From the NCBI RefSeq assembly GCF_001468395.1, contig NZ_LNSG01000007.1:124001-188000 (forward strand): 64,000 nucleotides of DNA. The letters are read 5' to 3'. This document shows, in pieces, positions 25,271 through 34,366 of this stretch. How positions within the stretch are numbered: position 1 is the first letter of the stretch; each line of letters opens with the position of its first letter. This DNA comes from Sphingopyxis sp. H073 (lineage in GTDB: Bacteria > Pseudomonadota > Alphaproteobacteria > Sphingomonadales > Sphingomonadaceae). The notes beneath the pieces were generated by a model that saw only the letters and a list, made by a program, of their open reading frames with translations, was not told where the DNA came from and did not search any database. A program made the translations under genes and the position numbers.

Positions 25271-26191
25271 CTAATTGGAAGAAACGACCTTTCGCACATG
25301 CGCGAGGCACGCTGTCGTCTCGCGCGCCACATCGGCATTCAGCCACGCGACGATCTCGGGCGTTGGCCCGATGTCGGGCTCGAGCAGCGCGAAATCGAGA
25401 TAGACCGGCGGCGCGATCGGCCGCACCGCAACGTTCAGCCGGTGGAACAGCGGGGCGCTGAACGGTTCGGCGATCGACACGCCGAGCCCCGCCTCGACGA
25501 AGGCATATAATATCTGCGAATGCTGCGTCTCCAGCCGCCGCGACACCGGGATGCCCGAATGGTCGAGCGCAGCGTCGATCCCGTTCCACAGCGCGTCGGC
25601 CTCGTGCATCGGGCCGATGAACTCCTCCCCCGCCAGATCCGCCACCGCGAGTTGCGGCCGCGCCGCAAGCGGGTGGTTCGCGGGCAGGATGCAGACATAT
25701 TCGGCGCGCGCGAGCAGCGTCGACCTGATGCCTTCGCGCCCCGGCGCATCGACCCCGATGCCAAGGTCCGCCTGCCCCAGGAAGACGCGTTCCTCGATCG
25801 CGCGCTGGCCCAGCGATTCGACCGTGATCTTGATCTCAGGATAGAGGATGCGAAAGCGCGCGATCACCGCGGGCAGCACCGACATGGCGATGGCGGCCAG
25901 CGCCGCGATGCGCACCGTGCCGACCGGGTGCGCGCGGATACGCCGCGCCGCCTGGTCGAGCAGGTCGAGCCCCGCGTAGCTTCGCCGCACCGCTTCGTAC
26001 AGCGCCTGCGCCTGCGCGGTCGGATGGACGCGCGCGCCGCGTCGGTCGAAGAGCCGGAACCCCACGGCCCGCTCCATGTCGGCGATCAGCCGGCTCACCG
26101 ATGGCTGGCTGATGTTCAGCATCGTCGCGGCGGCGGTGATGCCCCCGCTTATCATCACGGCGCGAAACGCCTCGACCTGCCTCATTCGCAT
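25271..26191 (-). CDS. LysR-family transcriptional regulator
   Basis: The 306-residue protein has the N-terminal LysR helix-turn-helix (MRMRQVEAFRAVMISGGITA, then AATMLNISQPSVSRLIADME) and a two-lobe inducer-binding domain with EYVCILPANHPLA and FVEAGLGVSIAEP. It is divergent from the dioxygenase-led operon at 26295, with a perfect palindrome in the 103-bp gap. It is expected to activate that operon when its substrate or a metabolite is present. Confidence 0.92.
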   Translation of the reverse strand: MRMRQVEAFRAVMISGGITAAATMLNISQPSVSRLIADMERAVGFRLFDRRGARVHPTAQAQALYEAVRRSYAGLDLLDQAARRIRAHPVGTVRIAALAAIAMSVLPAVIARFRILYPEIKITVESLGQRAIEERVFLGQADLGIGVDAPGREGIRSTLLARAEYVCILPANHPLAARPQLAVADLAGEEFIGPMHEADALWNGIDAALDHSGIPVSRRLETQHSQILYAFVEAGLGVSIAEPFSAPLFHRLNVAVRPIAPPVYLDFALLEPDIGPTPEIVAWLNADVARETTACLAHVRKVVSSN

Positions 26192-26192
26192 G

Positions 26193-26215
26193 AGCCATAG
26201 TATAGACGTATGGCT
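26193..26215. promoter_or_regulatory. LysR operator in the divergent promoter
   Basis: AGCCATA and TATGGCT form a perfect 7-bp inverted repeat around a 9-bp spacer. It contains the T-N11-A pattern of LysR boxes. It lies right before the LysR start and about 80 bp upstream of the PhyH gene. Confidence 0.7.
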
Positions 26216-26294
26216 GAGGGATGCAATTCGATTGGATACGATGGCCGATTTGGGGGTATCGAGTCGCTATCGGATAAATCCGGGAGAGACGGAA

Positions 26295-27059
26295 ATGGAT
26301 TACGCGGCTCAGCGCGAACAGTTCGCGACCGAAGGCTATGCAGTGTTCGAACGCATTCTCGAAGGCCCGCTGCTCGACCTGCTGCGCGAGGAATGCGGTC
26401 GCGTCATCGAGCGCGAGGACGCCCGGCTCGACGCTTTGGGGGTCGAGGTCGACGGTATCAGCCACAAGGGCAAGCGCTATTTCGCCGGCGAATGCCAGCG
26501 CAAGCAGCCCGACCTCAGGAAGATGCTGTTCAGCGAAACGATGGCCGACATCTGCCGCGCGACGCTCGGCGACGACGCCTATTTCTTCTACGACCAATAT
26601 GTCGTGAAGGGCGCCAGCGAAGGCATGCCGTTCAGCTGGCACCAGGATTCGGGCTATGTCGTCGGCAATGGCGGCCCCGCCGACCACAAGCCGTACCTCA
26701 CTTGCTGGTGCACGCTCGACGATACCACGGTGGCGAACGGCACCGTGCGCATCATGCCCTTTTCGCAGGCGCCCGAGACGCGCAAAGGCATCGTCCCGCA
26801 CGTCCGTCAGCCGGGGAGCAACGATCTGGTCGGCTACACCGGCGACGATGAGGGTGTGACGCTCGAAGTCCCTGCGGGCAGCGTTGTCGCCTTTTCCAGC
26901 CTTGCGCTCCACGCGACCGGATCGAATTCAACCCCGAACATGCGCCGCGTCTATCTGGCGCAATATTCGCCCGAGCCGATCCTCAATCCCGGCACCAACC
27001 ACCTTCGCCGCAACGCGATCGCCTTCCTGCGCGGCGGTAGCCAGGTGACCTTCAACTAA
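26295..27059 (+). CDS. Phytanoyl-CoA dioxygenase (PhyH) family protein
   Basis: The protein has 254 residues from ATG 26295, preceded by GGGAGAGACGG; the frame is open further upstream but that part overlaps the LysR promoter. The 2-oxoglutarate/Fe(II) motif is present: W-H116-Q-D118 in FSWHQDSGY, the distal H206 in ALHATGSNS, and Arg217/218 for the cosubstrate carboxylate. It hydroxylates an unidentified organic substrate. It is the first gene of an operon with an FMN reductase, an aminotransferase and two acyl-CoA dehydrogenases. Confidence 0.87.
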   Translation: MDYAAQREQFATEGYAVFERILEGPLLDLLREECGRVIEREDARLDALGVEVDGISHKGKRYFAGECQRKQPDLRKMLFSETMADICRATLGDDAYFFYDQYVVKGASEGMPFSWHQDSGYVVGNGGPADHKPYLTCWCTLDDTTVANGTVRIMPFSQAPETRKGIVPHVRQPGSNDLVGYTGDDEGVTLEVPAGSVVAFSSLALHATGSNSTPNMRRVYLAQYSPEPILNPGTNHLRRNAIAFLRGGSQVTFN

Positions 27060-27070
27060 GGGAGAGCGTG

Positions 27071-27700
27071 ATGATCGATCGTCCCATTTCCGTCCGCCGT
27101 CCGCGCATCGTCGCGCTGGGGGGCAATGCCACGACCGGCGGCTCGGCAGAGCGGCTGCTCCGCCACGCGCTTGCGCGCTGCGAGGCGCGGGGTGCCGATA
27201 CGATGCTGTTCGCGGGCGAAGCGATCGACCTGCCGCTCTATGCCCCCCACCATAGCGAGCGGTGCGCGAAGGCAGAGGCGCTGACCGGCGCGCTGCGCGA
27301 TGCCGAGGGGATCATCGTCGCGTCGCCCGCCTATCACGGTACCGTGTCGGGGGTGGTCAAGAATGCGCTCGACTATGCGCAGGATCTCGTCTCCGACGCG
27401 CAGCCCTATTTCGATGGCCGTGCCGTCGGGCTGGTCGCGGTCGCGGGCGGCTGGCAGGCGGCGGGAAGCACGCTCGCGACCTTGCGTTCGATCACCCATG
27501 CGCTGCGCGGCTGGCCGACCCCGATGGCGGTCACCGCGAACAGCAGCCAGCCGCTGTTCGATCCCGACGGGCTGCTGACCGACGAGGGTATCGCGGTGCA
27601 GATCGACATCATGACGAGCCAGGTGATGATGTTCGCCCGGATGAAGGCGGCTTACGACCCCGCCGGGGCCCAGCGGCAGCCGGAGGTCCAGCGGGCATAG
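27071..27700 (+). CDS. NADPH-dependent FMN reductase
   Basis: The 209-residue protein starts at ATG 27071 with AGGGAG six bases upstream, 11 bp after the dioxygenase stop. The flavodoxin-like fold is clear: IVALGGNATTGGSAERLL for the FMN phosphate, SPAYHGTVSGVVKNALDYAQ for the isoalloxazine loop, and GLVAVAGGWQAAGSTLATL. It supplies reduced flavin or reduces a quinone; in this operon it may feed a partner outside the window or act on an intermediate. Confidence 0.88.
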   Translation: MIDRPISVRRPRIVALGGNATTGGSAERLLRHALARCEARGADTMLFAGEAIDLPLYAPHHSERCAKAEALTGALRDAEGIIVASPAYHGTVSGVVKNALDYAQDLVSDAQPYFDGRAVGLVAVAGGWQAAGSTLATLRSITHALRGWPTPMAVTANSSQPLFDPDGLLTDEGIAVQIDIMTSQVMMFARMKAAYDPAGAQRQPEVQRA

Positions 27701-27789
27701 AATCCGCGGCCCGGTTGCCCGAAGGGCGACGCACGGCTGCCCCCTTTACAGCGTCCCTCGGTGCGAACATCGTGTGCAAACCGCCACCC

Positions 27790-28983
27790 ATGACGCGCCG
27801 GAGCATGATGCCCGCCATTCACCCGATTTACGACGCAATGGCGCCGACGATCTTCGAGCATATGTCGGGGCTCGCCCGCGCGCACGGCGCGATCAATCTG
27901 GGGCAGGGGTTTCCCGACGGGCCGCCGTCGCCCGACATGCTGAACGCCGCCGTGCGCGCGCTGCACGAAAGGTCGCAGCAATATCCCCCGGCCTGGGGGA
28001 TCCCCGAACTGCGCGAGGCGATCTGCCGCTTCTATGCGCGGCGGCAGGGAATGGCCCTCGAGAGCGAGCAGGTGATCGTGACGTCGGGCGCGACCGAGGC
28101 GCTTGCCGCCACCTTCCTGTCGCTGGTCGGGCCGGGCGACGAGGTCATCCTGTTCCAGCCCGCCTATGACAGCTATGCGCCGATGATCCGGCGGGCGGGC
28201 GGCACGCCGGTGTCGGTCCATCTTCGCCCGCCCGGCTGGCACTATGACGCCGATACGTTGGCGCGCGCGATCACGCCGCGCACGCGGGCGCTGGTGCTGA
28301 ACGATCCGCTCAACCCGGCGGGCACGGTCGCGAGCGCCGCCAAGCTTGCGATGATCGCCGACCTGTGCCGGCGGCACGATCTGGTCGCGATCTGCGACGA
28401 GGTGTGGGAGGATGTCCGCTTCGACGGAATCGCGCACCGGTCGCTCGCCTCGCTGCCCGGCATGGCGGCGCGTGTGGTCAAGATCGGGTCGGCGGGGAAG
28501 ATTTTCGGGCTGACGGGGTGGAAGGTCGGATGGCTCTGCGCTTCGCCCGGCATGGCGCGCGCGATCGGGCGTGCGCACCAGTTCCTGACCTTCACGACGC
28601 CGCCGGCGTTGCAATGGGCGGTCGCCGAGGGTCTGGACCGGCCAGAGGGCTGGTTCGCGCCGCAGCGTGCTGCCTGGGCCGCGGGCCGCGAACGTTTGGC
28701 GCAGGGTTTGACCGGCGCGGGCTTCGCCGTCCTGCCCGGCGCGGCGACATGGTTCCTGTGCGTCGACCTCGCGGCATCGGGACTCGCGATCGACGACCGC
28801 CTGTTCAGCGAGCGCGCGGTGCGGGAGGCGGGGGTGGCGTCGATCCCAGTTTCGGCGCTGTGCGAGGGCGGCGGCCCGACGTCTATCGTCCGCCTGTGTT
28901 TCGCCAAGGAGGGTGCGGTCCTCGACGAAGCGGCCGCGCGCCTCGCGCGCTTTCGGGAGCGATTGGCGGAGGAAATCGGTTGA
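27790..28983 (+). CDS. Class I/II aminotransferase
   Basis: The protein has up to 397 residues. ATG 27790 gives the longest version; ATG 27805 or 27808 follows a CCGGAG and fits the family start (AIHPIYDAMAPTIFEHMSGL) better. GAINLGQGFPDGPPSPDM, VTSGATEALAATFLSLV, LNDPLNPAGT and the Schiff-base Lys in KIGSAGKIFGLTGWKVGW are all intact. This is the YbdL/kynurenine-aminotransferase type that transaminates methionine or aromatic amino acids to 2-oxo acids. It is the third gene of the operon. Confidence 0.87.
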   Translation: MTRRSMMPAIHPIYDAMAPTIFEHMSGLARAHGAINLGQGFPDGPPSPDMLNAAVRALHERSQQYPPAWGIPELREAICRFYARRQGMALESEQVIVTSGATEALAATFLSLVGPGDEVILFQPAYDSYAPMIRRAGGTPVSVHLRPPGWHYDADTLARAITPRTRALVLNDPLNPAGTVASAAKLAMIADLCRRHDLVAICDEVWEDVRFDGIAHRSLASLPGMAARVVKIGSAGKIFGLTGWKVGWLCASPGMARAIGRAHQFLTFTTPPALQWAVAEGLDRPEGWFAPQRAAWAAGRERLAQGLTGAGFAVLPGAATWFLCVDLAASGLAIDDRLFSERAVREAGVASIPVSALCEGGGPTSIVRLCFAKEGAVLDEAAARLARFRERLAEEIG

Positions 28984-29053
28984 TCCCGATGCGCGCGGCT
29001 GCAATGTGCCGCCAGCCGCGTGTAGGTGCGGGCGAGAAGCGGGAGGCGGGACG

Positions 29054-30205
29054 CTGTTCGACACATTGAGCCTGGCGGCGTTGCCGCCCGAAGACGAGGC
29101 GATCCGTCCCGCGATCCGCGCGCTCGTCGCCGAGGCGGTCGCGGCGCTGCCCGACGATCGCCGCGCCCGGTCGTGGGCGGGGTTCGATGCCGCGTTCAGC
29201 CGGCGGCTCGGCGAGGCCGGCTTTCTGGGGCTGACGCTCCCCAAGCGCTATGGCGGGCACGAGCGCGGACCCTTCGCGCGCTTTGTGGTCGTGGAGGAGC
29301 TGTTGTCGGCAGGGGCGCCGGTCGCGGCGCACTGGATCGCCGACCGGCAGAGCGCGCCGCTGATCCTCAATTTCGGGACCGAGGAGCAGCGGCAATATTA
29401 TATCCCGCGCATCTGCCGCGGCGAGCTGTTCTTCTGCATCGGAATGAGCGAGCCGGGGTCGGGATCGGACCTCGCCAGCGTCCGCACCCGCGCGGCGCGG
29501 ACCGAGACCGGCTGGCGCGTCAACGGGCAGAAGATATGGACCACCAACGCGATGCACAGCGACTATATGATCGCGCTGCTCCGCACCTCGGGCAGCAGCG
29601 AGGATCGGCACGCGGGCCTGTCGCAGCTGATCATCGACCTGAAGGCGCCGGGCGTCACGGTGCGGCCGATCGTCGATCTGGCCGGCGACGCGCATTTTGC
29701 CGAGGTGTTCTTCGAGGATGTCGACCTTCCCGCCGAGGCGCTGATCGGCCATGAGGGCGAGGGCTGGAAGCAGGTGACCGCCGAGTTGGCGTTCGAACGC
29801 AGCGGGCCCGAGCGCATCTATTCGAGCGTCGTGCTGCTCGATGCGTGGATCCGCCACCTGCGTGGCGCCGGGCGCGACGACACCGCGACGCTCGATCTGG
29901 TCGGCGATTTCACCGCGCGGCTTGGCGTGCTGCGCGCGATGTCGATCGCCTGCACCGCGCGCCTCGCCGCGGGGGAGAGCCCGGTCGTCGAGGCATCGCT
30001 GGTGAAGGACCTGGGCACCAGTTTCGAACAGGAGCTGCCGGTGGCGATCGGCGCCGATCTTGCCGCGTGGCCGGACGAGGCGGTCGATGCCGAGCTCTAC
30101 CGGACGCTACTCTACGTCACCCACCTCGCGCCCAGCTTTTCGCTGCGCGGCGGGACGCGGGAAATCCTGCGCGGCATCGTCGCGCGCGGCATGGGATTAC
30201 GCTGA
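29054..30205 (+). CDS. Acyl-CoA dehydrogenase (first of a pair)
   Basis: The protein has about 383 residues. No ATG precedes the conserved region. CTG 29054 has GGAGG seven bases upstream and gives a natural N-terminus (FDTLSLAALPPEDEAIR); TTG 29066 and GTG 29006 are alternatives. The ACAD fold is plain: FFCIGMSEPGSGSDLASVRT and KIWTTNAMHSDYMIALLRT for flavin and substrate, ending SFSLRGGTREILRGIVARGM. It oxidises a CoA thioester to the enoyl form. It overlaps the second dehydrogenase by one base. Confidence 0.85.
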   Translation: MFDTLSLAALPPEDEAIRPAIRALVAEAVAALPDDRRARSWAGFDAAFSRRLGEAGFLGLTLPKRYGGHERGPFARFVVVEELLSAGAPVAAHWIADRQSAPLILNFGTEEQRQYYIPRICRGELFFCIGMSEPGSGSDLASVRTRAARTETGWRVNGQKIWTTNAMHSDYMIALLRTSGSSEDRHAGLSQLIIDLKAPGVTVRPIVDLAGDAHFAEVFFEDVDLPAEALIGHEGEGWKQVTAELAFERSGPERIYSSVVLLDAWIRHLRGAGRDDTATLDLVGDFTARLGVLRAMSIACTARLAAGESPVVEASLVKDLGTSFEQELPVAIGADLAAWPDEAVDAELYRTLLYVTHLAPSFSLRGGTREILRGIVARGMGLR

Positions 30206-31188
30206 TGGACGCTGCGGATCTGATCGAACCCTTCGCGCGGATGCTCGATACGATCGCGGCGCCCGCCGCGGTGCGCGCCGTCGAGCATGGCGGCAGCGCC
30301 GATGCGATGTGGGCCGAGGTTGCGGCATCGGGCTTTCTCGACGCGCTGGTCGGCGAGGATGCGGGCGGCGCCGGCCTGCCGCTCGCGGTCGCCAATGCGC
30401 TGTGGCAGGAACTCGGGCGGCGCGCCGTGCCGCTGCCGGTCGGCGAGACAATGATCGCGCGCGCGCTGCTCGCCGCGGCCGGACGGCCGATCCCCGACGG
30501 ACCGGTCGCGCTCGCCGTTGCCGGCCCGGATCGGCGCACCGTCGTGCCGTTCGGGCGGGTCGCGCACCATGTTCTGGTCGAGAGCGAGGGGAGGCTGCAT
30601 CTGGTCGCGGTTGCCTCGGGCGACCCCGAAGCAACCGGCGTGACCGGCGACCTCTCGGCGGTGATGCGCTGGGACGCTTTGCCGGACGCCGACGCCTCCG
30701 CCGCGCCCGAAACCGGACTGCGCGCGGTGGCAGCGGTGCTGCGCGCCGCCTTGATCGCGGGGGCGGCCGACCGGCTCGTCGAAATGACCGCAGCCTATGC
30801 GAACGAGCGCATCCAGTTCGGCAAGCCGATCGGGCGCCAGCAGGCGCTGCAGCAGACGATGGCGGTCATGGCCGAGGACGCGGTTGCCGCGCGCATCGCG
30901 TCGCAGCTCGGCTGCGCGGGCGCCTTCCCGCCGGCGCTCGCGGCCGCCGCCACGGCGAAGTCGGTCGCCAGCAAGGCGGCGGCGCGGATCGCGGCGAGCG
31001 CGCACGCCGTTCATGGCGCGATCGGAATCAGCGAGGAATACGACCTCCAGCTCTTCACCCGCCGCCTGCACGCGTGGCGGCTGGCCGACGGGTCGGAAAG
31101 CTATTGGAACCGGCGGCTTGGCAGGCTGCGTATGGGCAGCGAGGCGGGATCGGTCGATTTCACGCGCGCCGAGCTGTTCTCGGCATAA
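30205..31188 (+). CDS. Acyl-CoA dehydrogenase-like protein (second of a pair)
   Basis: The 327-residue protein starts at ATG 30205, sharing one base with the preceding TGA. It is shorter and more diverged than its neighbour: ASGFLDALVGEDAGGAGLPL at the N-terminus, ANERIQFGKPIGRQQALQQT for the C-terminal helical domain and HAVHGAIGISEEYDLQLFTR near the end. Tightly coupled unequal ACAD pairs often form alpha2beta2 heterotetramers with one flavin site per pair, as in steroid-degrading actinobacteria. The pairing suggests action on a bulky CoA ester. Confidence 0.85.
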   Translation: MDAADLIEPFARMLDTIAAPAAVRAVEHGGSADAMWAEVAASGFLDALVGEDAGGAGLPLAVANALWQELGRRAVPLPVGETMIARALLAAAGRPIPDGPVALAVAGPDRRTVVPFGRVAHHVLVESEGRLHLVAVASGDPEATGVTGDLSAVMRWDALPDADASAAPETGLRAVAAVLRAALIAGAADRLVEMTAAYANERIQFGKPIGRQQALQQTMAVMAEDAVAARIASQLGCAGAFPPALAAAATAKSVASKAAARIAASAHAVHGAIGISEEYDLQLFTRRLHAWRLADGSESYWNRRLGRLRMGSEAGSVDFTRAELFSA

Positions 31189-31214
31189 GCGGCCCCCGGC
31201 CCGCCGTTGCGGCG

Positions 31215-31390
31215 CTGCCAAAACTCTCTAGCAAGAGTGTGATATCAGGGGACGATTTGGCGCTTTCGTCCAATCGCGACCCGGTCGCGGGGTGTAATTG
31301 CGCCTTGCGACCCAGAAGAGTTCTTCCTCGTTCGAGGACGGAAATCTTCATCTGGCGCCCGCCGGTTCCATTCCGGCCGGCGCTTTTTTT
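31215..31390 (+). ncRNA. Candidate structured small RNA with terminator
   Basis: No gene covers 31189-31717. From about 31240 the plus strand contains successive stems: GGACGA with TCGTCC, GGGT with ACCC, CCTCG-TT-CGAGG nested within GAAGA and TCTTC, then an intrinsic terminator. The total length of about 150 nt is like 6S-type RNAs, but I cannot assign a family. It could also be the trailer of the acyl-CoA dehydrogenase operon. Confidence 0.3.
31354..31390 (+). terminator. Intrinsic terminator
   Basis: GGCGCCCGCCGG and CCGGCCGGCGC form a strong GC stem around TTCCATT, followed directly by a run of seven T. It ends either the acyl-CoA dehydrogenase operon or the candidate small RNA. Confidence 0.75.
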
Positions 31391-31692
31391 GTCCGCGATC
31401 GCCGCCCCGCCCGAATGGCCGTTAGAAAAGCCGCCGGAGCGACACCCAAAGATCATGCTTCACGTCGATCGCGGAGACCGGCGTTTAGCCTCGGCAAGGC
31501 GCGCCCTTGCGGGGCGATCCTGGATCACTGCTGCTTTTTTCGAAGTCCCGCAGGACTGTTTGGTGCGGTCGAGAGGGAAAAATTAAGATCCCAGCGCAGC
31601 GCAGCGCACCTCACCGATCATCGAATTTACTCTCATATTTTGATATGCTTACCTCATCCAATATCACTCCGTCTCATCCAATCTTATGCGTT

Positions 31693-31711
31693 GAGGTGGA
31701 CTAGAAGGTGG
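31693..31711. repeat. AGGTGGAC repeat, left copy (island edge)
   Basis: AGGTGGAC-TAG-AAGGTGGAC occurs just before the recombinase remnant. The same AGGTGGAC-N3-AAGGTGGAC arrangement is at 34541-34560 beside tRNA-Leu. They may be recombinase arm sites or the edges of a lost element. Confidence 0.4.
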
Positions 31712-31717
31712 ACCCGT

Positions 31718-32765
31718 TTGCGCATAAACGCCCTTTCGAAATCGAGTTCGGTTTCGCTCCCGCCTGGCAAGCATGCCGACGGCCAAGGGTTGTGGTTTGT
31801 GAAGCGAACACAGGGAACGGGTAAGTGGTTTTTATGCCTCACCATAAATGGCCGCCGCCGTGAAATGGGGCTTGGGCGATGGCCGGATGTATCCATAGCT
31901 GAGGCGCGGGAAAAAGCAGAGGCTGCTCGGCGAACCTTTCGCGAGGGGAAAGACCCGGTCTTCGAAAGAGCTAAGCTAAAGTGCGTAGCCAAGCCGCTGA
32001 CGGCCAGGGAGGTAATTGACGACTGCTTCGAGGCCAGGAAAGCCGAACTGAAGGGGGAAGGCAAAAACGGTAGGTGGATGAGCCCGCTTCTCGTCCACGT
32101 GATTCCCAAGATTGGCCAATATCCCATCGAGGAGGTAGATCAGCATGTACTGAAACAGACGCTGGCGCCGATTTGGCATGAGAAAGCGGAGTCTGCTGAA
32201 AAGGCACTCAACCGCATCCAAATCGCGCTGCGGCACCCAGCCACGCTCGGGCTGTCGGTCGACCTTCAGGCTACGATGAAGGCCAAGGCGCTCCTTGGCA
32301 AGCAGCGGCGAACCACGACCCATATTCCTTCCATGCCCGATGCTGAGGTGCCCTCCTTTTATAAATGGTTGAAGGGACAAACGACGGTGTCAGCAAGCGC
32401 GCTTCGCCTTCTGATCCTGACGGTGTCCCGTACTACCGAGGTCCGCCTCTCGGCTTTCCCAGAATTCTAAGAGGAAATTTGGACCCTACCGGACGAGCGC
32501 ACGAAAACGGGCATTGGCCGCTGAATTCCACTCGTTGCCGAAGCGCAGGAGATTGTGCGAAATCGCGTTGCAGCATCAGGCACGAACTTTCTGTTTCCAG
32601 CATACTGCGGCCAGCCAATTTCGGACGCCGCAATGGCGACGTTGATGAAACGCGCCGGTCTCGAAACCCGGCCGCATGGATTCCGGGCGAGCTTTCGAAC
32701 TTGGGTCGAGGAGAAGACGGATGCCCAGTTCGAAGTCAAAGAATCTTGCCTGGGTCGTCGCGGTC
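31718..32765 (+). pseudogene. Decayed P4-type tyrosine recombinase (integrase)
   Basis: The frame begins near TTG 31718 with an arm-binding DUF4102-like domain (KHADGQGLWFVKRTQGTGKW, RREMGLGRWPDVSIAEARE). It continues through the core domain and then meets TAA at 32468 and TGA at 32522 in the same frame. Beyond them the catalytic-domain motif HGFRASFRTWVEEKTD is still readable. The expected LGHR is LGRR and the catalytic tyrosine region is missing where the frame runs into the neighbouring gene. It is a dead integrase marking an old island next to tRNA-Leu. Confidence 0.85.
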
Positions 32766-33251
32766 GTAATAACCGTTCGCTGATGCGGGCACCCATTCGC
32801 CGCCCGGTCGATAGTCGCCTTCTCCGCGACTGGACGCCGCGTAAGTGACCCAGCGGCCATCGCTGCCATATCGACCGTTGGGCGGACCATCGACCCATAT
32901 CCCGTCACGATTATAATAGCCGCGGGCATCGGAGGAGTTCACCCCGGTGGCGTGCCAGCGATTTTCATTGTCGTAATAGCCAAAGGCATCGCGGCAATCG
33001 CGCGTCGGTTTGGCGATCTGGTTGGCGAGAACGGCTCCTGCGGCGGCGCCGACCACGGTTCCGACCGTCTTGTCGCCACGACCGGCGACGACATTGCCGA
33101 GCACGCCGCCGGCCGCCGCTCCACCGATGGTGGCGACGACGCGCGTCGAGCGCTGTTCTTCGCAGGTCGCCTGCGACTGCGTTCGTGCGCCGGCGATGGA
33201 CGGAACAAGGGCGATGGCGGCGATATTCGCCGCGAGAATAAACCTGTACAT
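32736..33251 (-). CDS. Glycine-zipper exported protein
   Basis: The 171-residue protein starts at ATG 33251 with AGGAG seven bases upstream. A signal peptide (MYRFILAANIAAIALVPSIA) is followed by Cys and a glycine-zipper 2TM region (VVATIGGAAAGGVLGNVVAG, then VGTVVGAAAGAVLANQIAK). The C-terminal half has repeats of the type GYYDNENRWHATG and GYYNRDGIWVDG. The last residues (DPGKIL) are encoded by sequence overlapping the recombinase remnant, so the natural 3' end may have been replaced. It is probably an outer-membrane or periplasmic envelope protein. Confidence 0.75.
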   Translation of the reverse strand: MYRFILAANIAAIALVPSIAGARTQSQATCEEQRSTRVVATIGGAAAGGVLGNVVAGRGDKTVGTVVGAAAGAVLANQIAKPTRDCRDAFGYYDNENRWHATGVNSSDARGYYNRDGIWVDGPPNGRYGSDGRWVTYAASSRGEGDYRPGGEWVPASANGYYDRDDPGKIL

Positions 33252-33299
33252 TTGGGGGCTCCTGGAGCTGACAAGATGCCGCTCGCAATTAAACAACGC

Positions 33300-33440
33300 T
33301 CAGTATTTTTTATAGTTCCCCTATTTCCCCCGTTTCCTGAAATTATGGTTTCAAGATTCGATTTATTTTTTCATATCATGATAAATATATTGGGTAATTT
33401 ATATTGTTTCTAATCGGGATTTTATCAACGGTCTTGGTAG
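33300..33440. other. AT-rich gene-free stretch in the island
   Basis: This stretch has long A/T runs (TTTTTTATAG, GATTTATTTTTTC) and is strikingly less GC-rich than the rest of the window. No coding frame is supportable. It marks foreign DNA between the glycine-zipper gene and the hydrolase remnant. Confidence 0.6.
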
Positions 33441-33547
33441 ACGGGTGGGAGATTTGATGAGATGTGCGCAGAATATCCCCGTCGCCGCCTGAGCCGGCAC
33501 GCGAAAAATCAGGCTGAAATGACGGGCGGGAGTGAACGCACCGCTGG

Positions 33548-34366
33548 CCTTGCACCAAACAGCCTGCCGCGGGCGATCAGTCGCGCCCTGCGGCCCATAT
33601 CGTCGTCACAGTTGGCTACGACCCCGATCGAATTACAGTACGTCAATTATTGAGTCACAGCGCTGGACTTTTCGATCACGCCAGTGACCCGCGATTTGCC
33701 GAAACCTTTATGGCCGATCCCGGACGCGTTTGGACTCCGTCTGACCTCTTAGGGCTAATGACCGAATATGGTGATCCGCGGAGCGTACCCGGAATGGAGT
33801 TCAGTTATTCGGACGATGGCTATATCCTGCTCGGCAATATCATCGAACGCATTACCGGCAAATCGCTGGCTTCGGCAGTTCGTGAGGAGCTTGGCTTTTC
33901 TCGCATCGGGGTGCTCGACACATGGTGGGAAATTCTGGAAGAGCCGCCCGCCGGCGTCGTTCCTAGGACCCGTCAGTGGATCGGGAATCGTGAGGTAACG
34001 AACGTTCACGCCTCCGTCGATCTCTTTGGAGGTGGGGGCTTGCTAATGTCGGCGCGCGACATGGCGATATTCTGGAAGGCGCTCTTCGAGGGCAAGATAT
34101 TTGCTCAACCCGGTACCCTCGATGAGATGCTGCGGCAGGGATCACATAAAGACTCTGATCGCTACCGGCTGGGAATGTTCGCCGAACAATTCAATGGCCG
34201 AACATTCTACTGGCACAGCGGGTTTTGGGGAACTTATGCACTTTACGATCCGGCCACTCGGACAGCAGTAGCCGGAGTAACGACGCAGCAGTTGGCCTTT
34301 CGAGATTTGGTGGCCATCGCGCGTAGGCAGGTGCAAGGGCTTGAGAGCCAAGGGACTGAACATTAG
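33548..34366 (+). pseudogene. 5'-truncated beta-lactamase-family serine hydrolase
   Basis: The open frame can be read from about 33548 (YDPDRITVRQLLSHSAGLFD) to TAA at 34366 without a plausible start; TTG 33650 is the first start-like codon and lies inside a conserved motif. GMEFSYSDDGYILLGNIIER carries the YxN-like position (YSD) of class C-type esterases, and FYWHSGFWGTYALYDPATR the HxG motif. The N-terminal SxxK nucleophile is missing, so the protein should be inactive. Composition is like the rest of the island. Confidence 0.8.

Noticed and set aside
23392-25338. A 648-codon minus-strand frame opposite the GGDEF gene
   Set aside because: Arg/Gln/His-rich shadow of the cyclase, which has intact domains on the other strand.
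33650-34366. Intact beta-lactamase gene starting at TTG 33650
   Set aside because: The TTG lies within the conserved LLSHSAG motif, the frame extends upstream, and the SxxK nucleophile is missing; treated as a truncated pseudogene.
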